Positions 31,567 to 41,793 of a stretch of 64,000 bases of DNA are shown piece by piece. The notes under the pieces were generated by a model. The model did no database searches. It saw only the letters and a program-made list of their open reading frames with translations, and was not told the origin of the DNA. Made by a program: the position numbers and the translations under genes. The stretch's first letter is position 1. Each line of letters begins with the position of its first letter. The stretch is taken from contig CP116670.1 in assembly GCA_028370155.1 (NCBI GenBank), positions 2,790,001 to 2,854,000 on the forward strand, given 5' to 3'. Source of the stretch: Arthrobacter sp. OVS8 (lineage in GTDB: Bacteria; Actinomycetota; Actinomycetes; Actinomycetales; Micrococcaceae).

Positions 31567-32767
31567 CGATCTTCCCGCTCATCGATTCCTCCGGGTACAA
31601 CTCTCACCCGCCGGCCGGCCAGTTCCACCGGGATGTCATCGTCGACGGCGGCAGTCACCAGCACCTGTTCCGCGCCGGATACTATTGCCGCCAGTTTACG
31701 CCGCCGCTGGACATCAAGCTCGGCAAAGACGTCGTCCAGGATCAGGATGGGGGCGGAACCGCCGGTGCGGGCATCATCGAGCATCACGTAGTACGAGGCC
31801 AGACGCAGGGACAGGCACAGGGACCAGGTTTCACCGTGCGAGGCGTACCCTTTCGCAGGAGCGGTGCCGAGGGTGAGTTCCAGTTCGTCGCGGTGCGGTC
31901 CGACCAGGGAGATCCCCGTTCCAGTTCCTTGCGCCGTGACGAGGCGAAGGCCTGGACGTAGCGTTCGGTGAGTTCGTCCACGGAGAGCTGGCGCAGGTCC
32001 TCGGCCGGACCGGCGGTTTCCACGGCGGCAGCGGAAGCCGGTGCGGCGCCGTCGTCCTCCAAGGCCCCCTGCAGTGTGGAACGGTAGATGGCCCCCGCGT
32101 TTTTGGACCCGTCGGTGAGCTGCGCGTAGGCGTTGTTGAGGTGCGGGCGGAGCCGTTCCACCAGTTCAAGCCGCGCATGCAACAGTTCGGCGCCTGCCCG
32201 CGCCATGTGCTGGTCCCATACATCCAGAGTGGCCTCATGGCCGCTCGTGAATTTGCCGGCGCGGGCGGATTTCAGCAGGGCATTGCGCTGCTTCAGCACC
32301 CGGTCATAGTCACTCCGGGTGGCTGCATGCCGGGGAACAAGGCTGACCAGGAGTTCATCGAGGAAGCGGCGCCGGCTGGACGGATCACCTTTGACCAGGG
32401 CGAGGTCCTCCGGGGCAAACAGCACGGTCTGGCAAATGCCCAGGATGTCCCGGGCCCGGACCGGATTGCTGCGGTTGATCCGGGCACGGTTGGCGCGTGA
32501 GCTGTTTATTTCGAGTTCAAGCACCGTCGACTGCTCGCCGCGGACCAGTTTGGCGCGGATCAGGGCCCGCTCTGTGCCGAAACGCAGCAGCGGGGCATCG
32601 GAGCTGACCCGGTGGGAGCTGAGCGTGGCAAGGTAGCCGACGGCTTCCATGAGGTTGGTCTTGCCGATGCCGTTTGAGCCGACCAGCACGGTCACGCCGG
32701 GCTCGAAGCTCAGGTCAACCTGGGCGTAACTGCGGAAATCGGTGAGCGAAAGTTGTTCTAGGTACAC
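31563..32767 (-). CDS. recF: RecF recombination mediator (one frameshift)
   Basis: SMC-like ATPase: N-terminal [23 protein letters not shown] with Walker [15 protein letters not shown], the RecF stretch RRRFLDELL, and C-terminal Walker B region [21 protein letters not shown]. It helps load RecA at gapped DNA with RecO and RecR. One base is missing near 31913; reading on gives [25 protein letters not shown] as expected. The GTG at 32767 is the start. It is translationally coupled to dciA and sits 26 bp after gnd. Confidence 0.95.
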
Positions 32768-32793
32768 GCCGGATTCAGTATTTCAGGGCAGGA

Positions 32794-33678
32794 CTATTTG
32801 GCCGGACGGGTCGCATGCCCGCCGAACTGGTGGCGCAGCGCGGAAACCATCTTCATCGCCGGTGAGTTGTCCTCGCGCGAGGAGAAGCGGGCGAAAAGCG
32901 CTGCCGTGATGGCCGGGGCCGGCACGGCGTTGGCGATTGCCTCTTCCACCGTCCAGCGTCCCTCGCCGGAATCCTCGACGTAATCGTCAATCGAGGCGAG
33001 GCCCGGATCCTCATCCAGGGCCTTGACCATGAGATCCAGGAGCCAGGACCGGACGACGGTGCCTTTCTGCCAGGCGCGGAACGTGCCGGGCAGATCCGTG
33101 ACGATGTCCTTGGCGGCCAGGAGTTCGTACCCTTCCGCATAGGCCTGCATCAGTCCGTACTCGATGCCGTTGTGGACCATCTTGGCGTAGTGCCCGGCGC
33201 CGATGCCGCCGACGTGGACAAAACTGTCGGCCCGGTCGCCCTCGGGACGGAGCGCATCGAAAACGGGCATCGCCCGTTCAATATCCGCCGCGTCCCCGCC
33301 GGCCATCAGGCCGTAGCCGTTTTGGAGGCCCCACACACCGCCGGAGACACCGCAGTCGGCGAACCGGATGCCTTTTTCAGCCAGCGCGGCGCCGTGTTTC
33401 TGATCCTCGGTGAACCGGGAGTTGCCGCCGTCGATCACAAGGTCTCCGGCGTCCAGCCTGTCACCAAGATCGGTGATGACGGCATCGGTAATGTCGCCGG
33501 AAGGGACCATCACCCAGATCAGGCGCGGCGCCGGTACGGCGGCAATGAGTTCATCCAGGGTCGCGACGTCGGTGATGTCCGGGTTGCGGTCAAAACCGGT
33601 GACTTCGATTCCACCCTTGCGCAGCCGTTCGCGCATGTTGAAACCCATTTTTCCAAGGCCGATCAGTCCAATGTGCAT
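32794..33678 (-). CDS. gnd: 6-phosphogluconate dehydrogenase, decarboxylating (short NAD-type)
   Basis: 294 residues, much shorter than the roughly 470-residue NADP enzyme, matching the short class often annotated as NAD-dependent. N-terminal Rossmann GLIGLGKMGFNM; DGGNSRFTEDQ; GVSGGVWGLQNGYGLMAGG; catalytic Lys in GHYAKMVHNGIEYGLMQAYAEGYELL. It converts 6-phosphogluconate to ribulose 5-phosphate and CO2. The ATG at 33678 starts MHIGLIGLGKMG. This gene between recF and dnaN is a normal actinobacterial insertion in the replication cluster. Confidence 0.95.
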   Translation of the reverse strand: MHIGLIGLGKMGFNMRERLRKGGIEVTGFDRNPDITDVATLDELIAAVPAPRLIWVMVPSGDITDAVITDLGDRLDAGDLVIDGGNSRFTEDQKHGAALAEKGIRFADCGVSGGVWGLQNGYGLMAGGDAADIERAMPVFDALRPEGDRADSFVHVGGIGAGHYAKMVHNGIEYGLMQAYAEGYELLAAKDIVTDLPGTFRAWQKGTVVRSWLLDLMVKALDEDPGLASIDDYVEDSGEGRWTVEEAIANAVPAPAITAALFARFSSREDNSPAMKMVSALRHQFGGHATRPAK

Positions 33679-33801
33679 AGTGCGGGTTCTCTTTCTGCAT
33701 TGGGTGTCGGTTGTCGTTTTGGGGCCCAGAACGACAACAGCCTGGGCCCACACCGCCCGGGTTCCCTGGCCGAGCTTGCGAGGCGAGGGTGGCGGTGGGG
33801 A

Positions 33802-34926
33802 CTAGTTGGGCAGCCGGACCGGCATCACCAGGTAGCGGTAGTCGCCCTGATCCTCGCCGTCGGCGTCGTTCTGCGCCGTGATCATCGCCGGTTTGGGCGC
33901 GCTGGTGAAGGAGAACCGCACAAACTTGGTTTCGATGACACTCAGGCCCTCGATCAGGTAGTGCGGGTTGAAGGCGACGGTGATGTCCTCGCCGGTGAGC
34001 TGTGCCTCGAGCTCTTCCGAAGCCTGGGCATCTTCGCCGGTGCCGGCGTCGAGGTGCAGCTGGCCCTGGGTGAAGGCGAGCCGGACCGGGGTGTTGCGTT
34101 CCGCGACGAGCGAGACGCGGCGGACGGCCTCAACGAGTTCCGAGGTCTGCACGGTGGCGTGGATCGGCGTGGATTCGGGGAACAACGAACGGATCTTGGG
34201 GTAGTCGCCGTCGACCAGCAGGGACGTGGTGGTGCGGCCGCCGCTTTCGAATCCGATGAGCCGGCTGTCGTCATCGGCAAGGGCCAGGTTGATGTCGCCG
34301 CTGCCGCCCAGGGTTTTGGCGACCTCGTTGAGGGTTTTGGCCTTCACCAGTGCGCTGGTGGAGATCCCCGGAGTGACGGGCTTCCACGGGACCTCGCGCA
34401 TGGCCAGCCGGTACCGGTCGGTGGCCAGGAGCGTGATGAGGTCGTCCTCGATCTCCATCCGTACGCCGGTGAGGATGGGCAGGGTGTCGTCCTTGCTCGC
34501 CGCGATGATCACCTGGGAGACAGCCTGGGCGAAGGAATCGCCCTGGACGGTTCCGCTGATGGGAGGCAGGGCGGGAAGCGGCGGGTATTCGGCTTCCGGC
34601 ATGGTGGCCAGGTGAAAGCTGCTGCGGCGGCAGGTCAGGGTGACTTTGTTGCCGTCGGTCTCGATTTCGACCGGCGCGGAAGGCAGGCTGCGGCAGATGT
34701 CTGCCAGCAGGCGGCCGGAAACCAGGATGGTGCCTTCGGTGGTGATGTCCGCAGGGATTTCGAGCCTGGCGGACGTCTCGTAGTCGAAGCTCGAAAGGCT
34801 GACGGTACCGGCTTCAGCCTTGAGAAGCAGGCCGGAAAGTACGGGTACTGGCGGCCGCGGAGACAACGACCGGGCGGTCCAGGTCACGGCTTCTGCCAGG
34901 ACGTCCCGTTCGACTCTGAACTTCAC
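33802..34926 (-). CDS. dnaN: DNA polymerase III sliding clamp (beta subunit)
   Basis: 374 residues in three clamp domains, beginning VKFRVERDVLAEAVTWTARSL. Typical stretches are LPILTGVRMEIEDDLITLLATDRYRLAMR and the final YRYLVMPVRLPN, which contains the hydrophobic peptide-binding cleft. The clamp encircles DNA and tethers the polymerase. The GTG at 34926 is followed by the full first domain; the frame extends upstream only by chance. The gene points away from oriC, leftward. Confidence 0.97.
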   Translation of the reverse strand: MKFRVERDVLAEAVTWTARSLSPRPPVPVLSGLLLKAEAGTVSLSSFDYETSARLEIPADITTEGTILVSGRLLADICRSLPSAPVEIETDGNKVTLTCRRSSFHLATMPEAEYPPLPALPPISGTVQGDSFAQAVSQVIIAASKDDTLPILTGVRMEIEDDLITLLATDRYRLAMREVPWKPVTPGISTSALVKAKTLNEVAKTLGGSGDINLALADDDSRLIGFESGGRTTTSLLVDGDYPKIRSLFPESTPIHATVQTSELVEAVRRVSLVAERNTPVRLAFTQGQLHLDAGTGEDAQASEELEAQLTGEDITVAFNPHYLIEGLSVIETKFVRFSFTSAPKPAMITAQNDADGEDQGDYRYLVMPVRLPN

Positions 34927-35457
34927 GGAAGGGTGCCGCCTTTCATTGCTGCTGTCATCGCTGGTAGCCGGGCCACCGGCCCGGCAGGGAATCACAAAAG
35001 ATGTCCAGGACGGACACACTGCAGACAGCTTAGCCGCAAGAAGTGTGATTCTCCCATCCCCGGGTTACATCCGTGTGGTTCGGCCGGGCCCGCCCGGTGC
35101 ACGTTTCCGGCCGGGGCCGGGACGGTCCTGGGCTGTGTGCGGAGTCCGGCGGGAAGTTGTTATTTGAGGGAATTTCATTTTCTAGGGATTAGTAGTGTTA
35201 ATAACTGCTGTGGATACTGTGGATAACCCCGTCTGGCGGTGTGATTCCGCGGTTAAGCCCTGTTCATGGGCTGTGGGCGGAGCAGGTTTTAAACAGGGTG
35301 TGGATGGGGATAACATTTTTGGCCGTTCCGCTGATCCACAGACGCCTTAAGGGTTTTAAGCCCATTAACCGCGGTTGTCCCTTAACTATCCACAGGCTTG
35401 TCCACAGGTGCCTGTTAATAAGGTAAGAGTGCGCGGACGGACGGCTTAGGAATCAGC
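34927..35457. other. oriC: Replication origin region (oriC) between dnaA and dnaN
   Basis: No gene. DnaA boxes: TGTGGATAC 35209-35217, exact TGTGGATAA 35218-35226, TGTGGATGG 35299, TGATCCACA 35332, CTATCCACA 35386 and TTGTCCACA 35398. An AT-rich stretch at about 35158-35206 (TTATTTGAGG to GTTAATAACT) could be the unwinding element. GTTAATAACT next to TGTGGATAC at 35197-35217 resembles the dyads at 18460-19112. The position between dnaA and dnaN is the standard actinobacterial origin. Confidence 0.88.
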
Positions 35458-36879
35458 TCAGGAATTGCGCTGCTGCTGCTTGATCCGGTTGGTCAGCTCG
35501 GTGACCTGGTTGTAGATCACGCGGCGTTCCGCCATCAGTTCGCGGATCTTCCGGTCCGCGTGGATGACGGTCGTATGGTCGCGGCCGCCGAGCTCCTGCC
35601 CGATCTTGGGAAGGGACATGTCCGTGAGCTCGCGGCACAGGTACATGGCGATCTGCCGGGCGGTCACGAGCGTCCTGGTCCGCGACTTGCTGCAGAGCTC
35701 TTCCATGCTGAGTTTGAAGTAGTCGGCGGTCTGCGTGAGGATCTGCGCGGAGGTGATCTCCTGGGCGCCGTCATCGGTGATGAGGTCCTTGAGCACCATC
35801 TCGGCGAGGGCGACGTCCACCGGCTGGCGGTTGAGGCTGGCGAAGGCCGTCACCCGGATGAGGGCACCCTCGAGTTCGCGGATGTTGCTGGAAATTTTCG
35901 AGGCGATGTACTCCAGGGCATCGTCCGGCGCTGACAGACCCTCGCTGAGGGCCTTCTTCCGGAGGATCGCGATCCGGGTCTCGAGTTCCGGCGGCTGGAT
36001 ATCGGTCAGCAGGCCCCACTCGAACCGCGACTTCATCCGGTCCTCGAAACCGGCAAGCAGCTTGGGCGGCTGATCGGAGGTAATGACCACCTGCTTGTTG
36101 TTGTTGTGCAGGGCGTTGAACGTGTGGAAGAACTCCTCCAGCGTCCGGTCCTTGCCGGCCAGGAACTGGATGTCATCGATCAGCAGGACATCGACGTTGC
36201 GGTACGTCGTTTTGAAGCTGGTGCCCTCGTCGTCACGGATCGAGTTGATGAAGTCGTTGGTGAATTCCTCGGAGTTCACGTAGCGGACCCGGATTCCGCT
36301 GTAGAGACGGCGGGCGTAGTGACCGATCGCATGGAGCAGGTGGGTCTTGCCCAGACCCGAATCACCGTAGATGAACAGCGGGTTGTAGGCCTTGGCTGGC
36401 GCTTCGGCCACCGCGACAGCGGCTGCGTGGGCGAACCGGTTGGAGGAACCGATCACGAAGGTGTCGAAGACATACTTCGGATTGAGGCGGCCGAATTCGT
36501 GGGAAGTGCTGGGGAGCATCGGCTGGGGCTTCAGTTCCACGGAGGGATCGGCCACCAGGGACAGCTCGACGGCGGGCTCCGGCTCCGTATGGAGCGGCAC
36601 CAGATCGGTGTCGACGTCGATCGCGCAGCGGATTTCGTCGGAGAAGACGTTCCGGAGGGCGTCGTCGAGGGCCTCCTTCACCTGCGTCTGCAACACTTCG
36701 CGGGTGAGTTCATTGGGTACTGCCACCAGAAGGGTGGAACCGATCAGGCCCTGGGCCTGGGCGAGGATGACGAAGCCACGCTGCCGCGGTGAAACCCGGT
36801 GATCGTTCTCCAGCAGGCTCACAACCCGCCGCCAGGAACTTCCGACAGTGTTGGCTTGGTTGGCTTCGTCTACTGTCAT
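35458..36879 (-). CDS. dnaA: Chromosomal replication initiator DnaA
   Basis: 473 residues. Domain I (about 1-90), a short linker, then AAA+ domain III with Walker A GDSGLGKTHLLHAIG, Walker B VLLIDDIQFLAGKDRTLEEFF and the arginine-finger region. Domain IV carries the DnaA-box-binding signature LGGRDHTTVIHADRKIREL. The ATG at 36879 is preferred; a TTG directly before it (36882) is equally spaced from the GAGGAAC ribosome site. It initiates replication at the boxes on either side of its own gene. Confidence 0.97.
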   Translation of the reverse strand: MTVDEANQANTVGSSWRRVVSLLENDHRVSPRQRGFVILAQAQGLIGSTLLVAVPNELTREVLQTQVKEALDDALRNVFSDEIRCAIDVDTDLVPLHTEPEPAVELSLVADPSVELKPQPMLPSTSHEFGRLNPKYVFDTFVIGSSNRFAHAAAVAVAEAPAKAYNPLFIYGDSGLGKTHLLHAIGHYARRLYSGIRVRYVNSEEFTNDFINSIRDDEGTSFKTTYRNVDVLLIDDIQFLAGKDRTLEEFFHTFNALHNNNKQVVITSDQPPKLLAGFEDRMKSRFEWGLLTDIQPPELETRIAILRKKALSEGLSAPDDALEYIASKISSNIRELEGALIRVTAFASLNRQPVDVALAEMVLKDLITDDGAQEITSAQILTQTADYFKLSMEELCSKSRTRTLVTARQIAMYLCRELTDMSLPKIGQELGGRDHTTVIHADRKIRELMAERRVIYNQVTELTNRIKQQQRNS

Positions 36880-36953
36880 CAATCAGTTCCTCAAACTTGC
36901 TTGCCTGCATTACCTGCAGCCACAAGTCCTGAACCAGTGCGCTGGCCCCGGCT

Positions 36954-37124
36954 TAATCCACAGGGTTATGCACAGTCCGTGGATAATCGGCTACTGGGAC
37001 ACTCTAGGCGATGAAAAGTCCAGAAGATAGCTGGGATCTGTCCTGTGGATAATCACACCGTTGTAGTTCGAAATCGGGGTGCGTGACGTGCTTCATCCAC
37101 AGGCTGCGCAGGCAGTTAGCCACA
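36954..37124. other. DnaA boxes in the dnaA-rpmH gap
   Basis: TAATCCACA 36954-36962, TTATGCACA 36966-36974, CGTGGATAA 36978-36986, exact TGTGGATAA 37044-37052, TCATCCACA 37093-37101 and TTAGCCACA 37116-37124. They lie upstream of dnaA and could serve autoregulation or be part of the origin. The rest of the 460-bp gap up to rpmH has no gene. Confidence 0.75.
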
Positions 37125-37155
37125 GTTGGGGAAAGTCGGTGAGGCGACCGCCGGT

Positions 37156-37185
37156 TTGACTCAGGAGGGCGGCAAGCCCTAACGT
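37156..37185 (+). promoter_or_regulatory. Probable rpmH promoter
   Basis: TTGACT (37156-37161), an 18-bp spacer, then TAACGT (37180-37185) resembles a vegetative promoter reading into rpmH, leaving a leader of about 150 nt. Assigned by eye only. Confidence 0.45.
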
Positions 37186-37341
37186 TGTGAAGTCCCATGT
37201 GTACGCTTTTCGCCTCATTTGAATCTCTCCCGACGCCTCGCGTCTTGCGAGTCGAGGAAGCGGCACATACAAAACTTAGCGTCGACCAGTTCTTCCCCTT
37301 GATCGGGTGGGCGCACCTTTGATCCCACTGGAGTAACTAAC

Positions 37342-37479
37342 GTGAGCAAGCGGACTTTTCAGCCGAATAACCGCCGTCGAGCCAAGAAGCACGGCTTCCG
37401 CCTTCGTATGCGTACCCGTGCCGGCCGTGCCATCCTGGCAGCCCGTCGTGGCAAGGGTCGCACCGAGCTGTCGGCCTAA
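37342..37479 (+). CDS. rpmH: Ribosomal protein L34
   Basis: 45 residues, [20 protein letters not shown] to [10 protein letters not shown], matching L34 along its full length. GTG start at 37342. It is first in the rightward rpmH-rnpA-yidD-yidC-jag-rsmG-parAB run. Confidence 0.98.
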   Translation: MSKRTFQPNNRRRAKKHGFRLRMRTRAGRAILAARRGKGRTELSA

Positions 37480-37520
37480 ATAACTGACTCGTCGGTCCAC
37501 ATCCCTGTGCGAGTGTAAAG

Positions 37521-37931
37521 GTGCTGGCCACCCGCAACCGTCTGAGGACATCAACCGATTTTTCAACAACTGTACGTTCCGGTGTCCGCAATGGACGCCG
37601 GAACGTAGTGTTATATACGGCAGCTCTCGCTGCCGACGAACCAAGCCGGATCGGATTCATCGTTTCCAAGAGTGTCGGGAACGCTGTGGTCAGGAACCTC
37701 GTTAAGAGGAGACTGAGAGAAGTCGGTGCTTTGTCGTTGCAGAAATACGGCAGCGGGTTTGCCATCGTGGTCCGGGCTTTGCCCGCCTCGGCGGGTGCCG
37801 GCTGGGACCAGCTGCGGGCAGACTATGACGCCGCCTTGGAAAGCAACATGAAACGGCTGGGCAGGAGCCTTCCGAAGGCTGCTTCTTCAGTTTCTTACGA
37901 GACAACACAGGAAGGGACCCCGCGTGCGTAA
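37521..37931 (+). CDS. rnpA: Ribonuclease P protein component
   Basis: 136 residues, starting GTG with [20 protein letters not shown], and the RNR motif in [24 protein letters not shown]. It helps the RNase P RNA mature tRNA 5' ends. The C-terminal tail beyond residue 115 is disordered. It overlaps yidD by 8 nt. Confidence 0.95.
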   Translation: MLATRNRLRTSTDFSTTVRSGVRNGRRNVVLYTAALAADEPSRIGFIVSKSVGNAVVRNLVKRRLREVGALSLQKYGSGFAIVVRALPASAGAGWDQLRADYDAALESNMKRLGRSLPKAASSVSYETTQEGTPRA

Positions 37932-38319
37932 CTCCACTGCCGCCGTCGTCCCTCCTGCAAGATCCGCAGCAGTCTGGCTGGGCCGGGCAGTCTGGAACCT
38001 GCCCCGCAATATCCTCATTCTGTTGCTTCTGGCGTACCGCAAGGTGATCTCACCGCTGTACGGCCAGGTTTGCCGCTTCTTCCCCAGCTGCTCCGCCTAC
38101 GCGCTTGAAGCCATCACGGTGCACGGCGCGGTCAAAGGAATGTGGCTGGCGGCCAGGCGGCTGATGCGCTGCCATCCCTGGAATGCCGGTGGTGTGGACC
38201 ATGTCCCCGCCGGAAAATGCGAGTGGCCCGCAGACCGCACCCCCACAATTGTTGTGCTGAACAACCCGGACAAGTACCTGGCTGCTCAGACTGATGGAGA
38301 AGGCCGCTCTGCGGCCTGA
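37924..38319 (+). CDS. yidD: YidD membrane protein insertion efficiency factor
   Basis: 131 residues. The YidD core [28 protein letters not shown] and GVDHVP near [12 protein letters not shown] are both present. It assists YidC in inserting membrane proteins. An N-terminal extension of about 30 residues precedes an amphipathic helix. GTG start inside rnpA; 16 nt before yidC. Confidence 0.94.
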   Translation: MRNSTAAVVPPARSAAVWLGRAVWNLPRNILILLLLAYRKVISPLYGQVCRFFPSCSAYALEAITVHGAVKGMWLAARRLMRCHPWNAGGVDHVPAGKCEWPADRTPTIVVLNNPDKYLAAQTDGEGRSAA

Positions 38320-38335
38320 CGAATAGGGATATCGT

Positions 38336-39314
38336 ATGGACTTCTTTGAAACAATCATGTTTCCGTTCAAGTGGCTTGTGTCCGCCATCATGGTGGTCTT
38401 CCACGATGGCCTGAGCGCCATCGGCATGCCCGCCGCCAACGGCTGGACGTGGACGCTGTCCATCATCGGGCTGGTGCTGGTGATCCGGGCCGCCCTGATT
38501 CCCGTGTTCGTCAAGCAGATCAAGGCCCAGCGCGGCATGCAGCTCCTGCAGCCCGATCTGAAGAAGCTTCAGGACAAGTACAAGGGCAAGACCGACCAGC
38601 TGTCCCGTCAGGCCATGGCGCAGGAACAGATGGCCATGTACAAGAAGCACGGAACCAACCCGTTCTCGGCCTGCCTCCCCATGCTGATCCAGATGCCGTT
38701 CTTCTTTGCCCTCTTCACGGTCCTCTCCGGCATTACGACGGCGGCCGACAGCGGCAAGGGCATCGGCGCCATGAGCCACGAGCAGGTGGTGCAGTTCGAC
38801 GAGTCGAGCATCTTCGGCGCCCCGCTCTCCGCGACCCTGCTGCACGGCACACCGCCGGGCGGCAACGTGGTTGCCGTGTGGATCCTGTCGATTGTGATGA
38901 TCCTGGCCATGACCGCGTCGCAGTTCATCACGCAGAAGCAGATCATGGCCAAGAACATGTCCGAAGAGGCCATGGCCAGCCCCTTCATGCGCCAGCAGAA
39001 GATGATGCTCTACATCCTGCCGATCGTTTTCGGCGTCGGCGGCATCAACTTCCCCATCGGTGTCCTGATCTACTGGACCACCACCAACCTCTGGACCATG
39101 GCGCAGCAGTTCTTCGTCATCCGCCGCATGCCGACGCCGGGGTCCCCGCCGCCAAGGCACTGGCCGAGCGCCGTGCCGCGAAGGGCCTGCCGCCCTGCCG
39201 CTGACGGGCGCCAAGAAGGCCGAGGCCGAGGCGGCCGAAGCCGCTGCCGCCGCTGCCCTGGTAGCCAAGAGCCAGCGCGTCCAGCCACAACGTAAGAACA
39301 GGAAGAGGAAGTAA
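38336..39314 (+). CDS. yidC: YidC/Oxa1-family membrane protein insertase (two frameshifts near the C-terminus)
   Basis: Five-helix Oxa1 core: FKWLVSAIMVVFHD, LSIIGLVLVIRAALIPVFVKQIKAQ with the groove Arg, KKHGTNPFSACLPMLIQMPFFFALFTVL, and INFPIGVLIYWTTTNLWTMAQQFFVIRRMPTPG. It inserts membrane proteins with or without Sec. Single bases are missing near 39142 and 39192; restoring them gives a basic tail (AKALAERRAAKGLP to QRKNRKRK) that probably contacts the ribosome. The TAA overlaps the jag ATG (TAATG). Confidence 0.96.
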
Positions 39315-39904
39315 TGTCCGCCGAAAGCACCGAACACGCTATTTCCGCTGAAACCGCTGAGGAACAGGACGACGCTTTGAGCGCCGTCCAGGATTCTGAC
39401 GAAGGTTCCGAGGATTCCGAAGGCAAGGGCACGTCCGCCAGCCGCCTGGAAGAAGAAGGCGATGTTGCTGCGGACTACCTCGAGGAACTGCTGGACATTG
39501 CCGACATCGATGGCGACATCGACATCGAAGTCCGCAACGGCCGCACCTACATTTCGATTGTTGCTGAGGAAGAAGCGGCCGGTCTGGAAAGTCTGGTCGG
39601 GAAGGACGGCGAAGTCCTCGAAGCGCTTCAGGAGCTGACCCGTCTGGCTGTGCTCTCCGCAACGGAAAACCGCTCACGTCTGGTGCTGGATATCAACGGC
39701 TACCGCTCGGAGCGGGCCGGCGAGCTGCAGAAGATCGCGGAAGACGCCGTCGCGTCCGTCAAGGACTCCGGCGAGACCGTGGCCCTGGCACCGATGAGCG
39801 CCTACGAGCGGAAGATTGTGCACGACGCCGTGGCTGACCTGGGACTCATCAGCGAGTCCGAAGGCGAAGGCGCTGACCGCCATATCGTCGTTTCCGCAGA
39901 CTGA
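39314..39904 (+). CDS. jag: Jag/KhpB-type KH-R3H RNA-binding protein
   Basis: 196 residues: an acidic, Ser/Glu-rich N-terminus, a KH domain (about 60-125; LVGKDGEVLEALQELTRLAV in place of GxxG as VGKDGEV), and an R3H domain (MSAYERKIVHDAVADL). KhpB proteins bind RNA and affect cell elongation in Gram-positives. The Jag_N domain of firmicutes is absent, as in other actinobacteria. The ATG overlaps the yidC stop. Confidence 0.93.
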   Translation: MSAESTEHAISAETAEEQDDALSAVQDSDEGSEDSEGKGTSASRLEEEGDVAADYLEELLDIADIDGDIDIEVRNGRTYISIVAEEEAAGLESLVGKDGEVLEALQELTRLAVLSATENRSRLVLDINGYRSERAGELQKIAEDAVASVKDSGETVALAPMSAYERKIVHDAVADLGLISESEGEGADRHIVVSAD

Positions 39905-39921
39905 AGCCGCCGGATAGCTTG

Positions 39922-40572
39922 ATGGTTGAGATTACCGCGGCCGAACTGCAGGCCGCACAGACTATCTTCGGGGACCGCCTGGACCTGGCAAAGCGCTATG
40001 TGGAGCACCTGGCCACGTCAGGGACGGAGCGGGGACTGATCGGCCCCCGTGAAATTCCCCGGCTATGGAGCCGCCACGTGCTGAACTGCGCCGTGATCGA
40101 GAGCCAGATTGCTAGGGGAAGCCATGTGGCCGACGTCGGGAGCGGCGCCGGCCTCCCCGGCCTCTGCCTGGCCATTGCCCGGCCGGATCTGGAACTGACC
40201 CTGATCGAACCCCTGGAACGCCGGGTTGTCTGGCTGCAGGAAGTAGTGGACGACCTGGGGCTCGACAACGTCACCATCATGCGCACCCGCGCAGAGCTGG
40301 CTGTCGGAATGGTCGACGCCGACGTCGTCACGGCGCGCGCCGTCTCGGCGCTCACCAACCTCGCCGGACTGACCATTCCGCTGTTGGCGGGCAAGGGTGA
40401 AGTGGTGGCCATTAAGGGACGCAGCGCCGGCGAGGAAATCGAAAAAGCCGCCAAAGTGATCCGCAAGCTCGGCGGCACCCAGACGTCCGTGGTGCTGGTG
40501 GGCGAGGACCTCCTCGAAGAACCCACAACCGTTGTCCGAATCGTTGTGAATAAGCCTCAAAAGATTGCCTAG
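39922..40572 (+). CDS. rsmG: 16S rRNA (guanine527-N7)-methyltransferase
   Basis: 216 residues. SAM-binding fold with HVADVGSGAGLPGLCLAIARPDLELTLIEPLERRVVWLQEV and the later ARAVSALTNLAGLTIPLLAGKGEVVAIKG. It methylates G527 of 16S rRNA. The ATG at 39922 is preferred over the adjacent TTG. It lies 17 nt after jag in the usual order before parA. Confidence 0.96.
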   Translation: MVEITAAELQAAQTIFGDRLDLAKRYVEHLATSGTERGLIGPREIPRLWSRHVLNCAVIESQIARGSHVADVGSGAGLPGLCLAIARPDLELTLIEPLERRVVWLQEVVDDLGLDNVTIMRTRAELAVGMVDADVVTARAVSALTNLAGLTIPLLAGKGEVVAIKGRSAGEEIEKAAKVIRKLGGTQTSVVLVGEDLLEEPTTVVRIVVNKPQKIA

Positions 40573-40658
40573 CATCAGCCCGGTGCCCTCGGACTCCAAC
40601 GGGAAGAGGTTAGGCTAGTAACCGGCAGCAAGAGCCGAACGAGAGTGAGTGTGTCACA

Positions 40659-41725
40659 GTGACCAGTAGCGAAGCCTCCACACAACGGATTCCACCGTTT
40701 GTGTCCCTGGGGTCCGCACGGGCCTTCGTTGCGCCTGCAATTGCTCACGATTACTCCGGAAATCACACGGCTGTGGTTGCGAAGACCGCCGGTATGGCCA
40801 GCGTTTCACGTGAAACATCCGTTGTCTCCAGCGGCAACGTACTGGACTCCATCGACGACTCCAGCCCCATTGCCCGCGAACTCGCCCATGAGAACAAACG
40901 GCGTGAACGTCTTCTGGGCCGTGAACTTCCCAAACCGGAGAAGACCCGGATCTTCACTGTCTCGAACCAGAAGGGCGGGGTTGGCAAGACCACCACAACG
41001 GTCAATATCGCCGCCGCCCTGGCTGCCGCCGGCCTGAACGTGCTGGTCATTGACATCGACCCGCAGGGAAATGCCTCGACGGCACTTGGAATTGAACACC
41101 ACGCCGACGTTGACAGCATCTATGACGTGCTCATCAACGACATCCCGTTGCAGGACGTTGTTGCACCGTGCCCGGACATTGACAAGCTGATCTGCGCACC
41201 GGCCACCATCCACCTGGCGGGTGCTGAGATTGAACTGGTCAGCCTGGTTGCCCGCGAGCAGCGGCTCCGCCGTGCCATTGACGTGTATGCCAAGGAACGC
41301 GCGAAGAACGGTGAGGAACGGCTCGACTATATCTTCATCGACTGCCCGCCGAGCCTTGGCCTGCTGACCGTCAACGCGTTCTGTGCCGCCAACGAGGTGC
41401 TCATTCCGATTCAGTGCGAGTACTACGCGCTCGAAGGACTGAGCCAGCTGCTCAAGAACATCGAAATGATCCAGAAGCACTTGAATGCCGAACTGGTCGT
41501 GTCCACGATTCTCCTGACCATGTACGACGGCCGCACCAACCTGGCCGCCCAAGTGGCAGCTGAGGTACGCGAACACTTCCCGGAGCAGGTCCTTGGAGCC
41601 GTAGTCCCCGTTCGGTACGAATTTCTGAAGCTCCCAGCTACCAGCAGACCGTGATGACCTACGATCCTTCATCCAGCGGGGCCCTGTCCTACCTGGAAGC
41701 CGCGGCCGAAATCGCGGAACGTTAG
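40659..41725 (+). CDS. parA: ParA chromosome-partitioning ATPase (one frameshift near the C-terminus)
   Basis: A disordered lead of about 95 residues precedes the deviant Walker A ATPase: FTVSNQKGGVGKTTTTVNIAAAL, IDIDPQGNASTALG, YIFIDCPPSLGLLTVNAF and IPIQCEYYALEGLSQLL. One C is missing in the C-run near 41608; restored, the end reads VVPRSVRISEAPSYQQTVMTYD to AAAEIAER and TAG at 41723-41725. Start GTG at 40659. Codons 49-53 (VSRET) are an exact parS site. It works with ParB on the parS sites clustered to its right. Confidence 0.95.
40803..40816. promoter_or_regulatory. parS: parS site 1, inside parA
   Basis: GTTTCACGTGAAAC, an exact palindromic ParB-binding core, in the coding sequence of the ParA N-terminal lead. 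Confidence 0.93.
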
Positions 41726-41793
41726 AATCTGTTCAAGCATTGCACTAGCTAGAGCCCGGTGATGCCCGGCTCTTCCAATGGAGGGATTTATCC

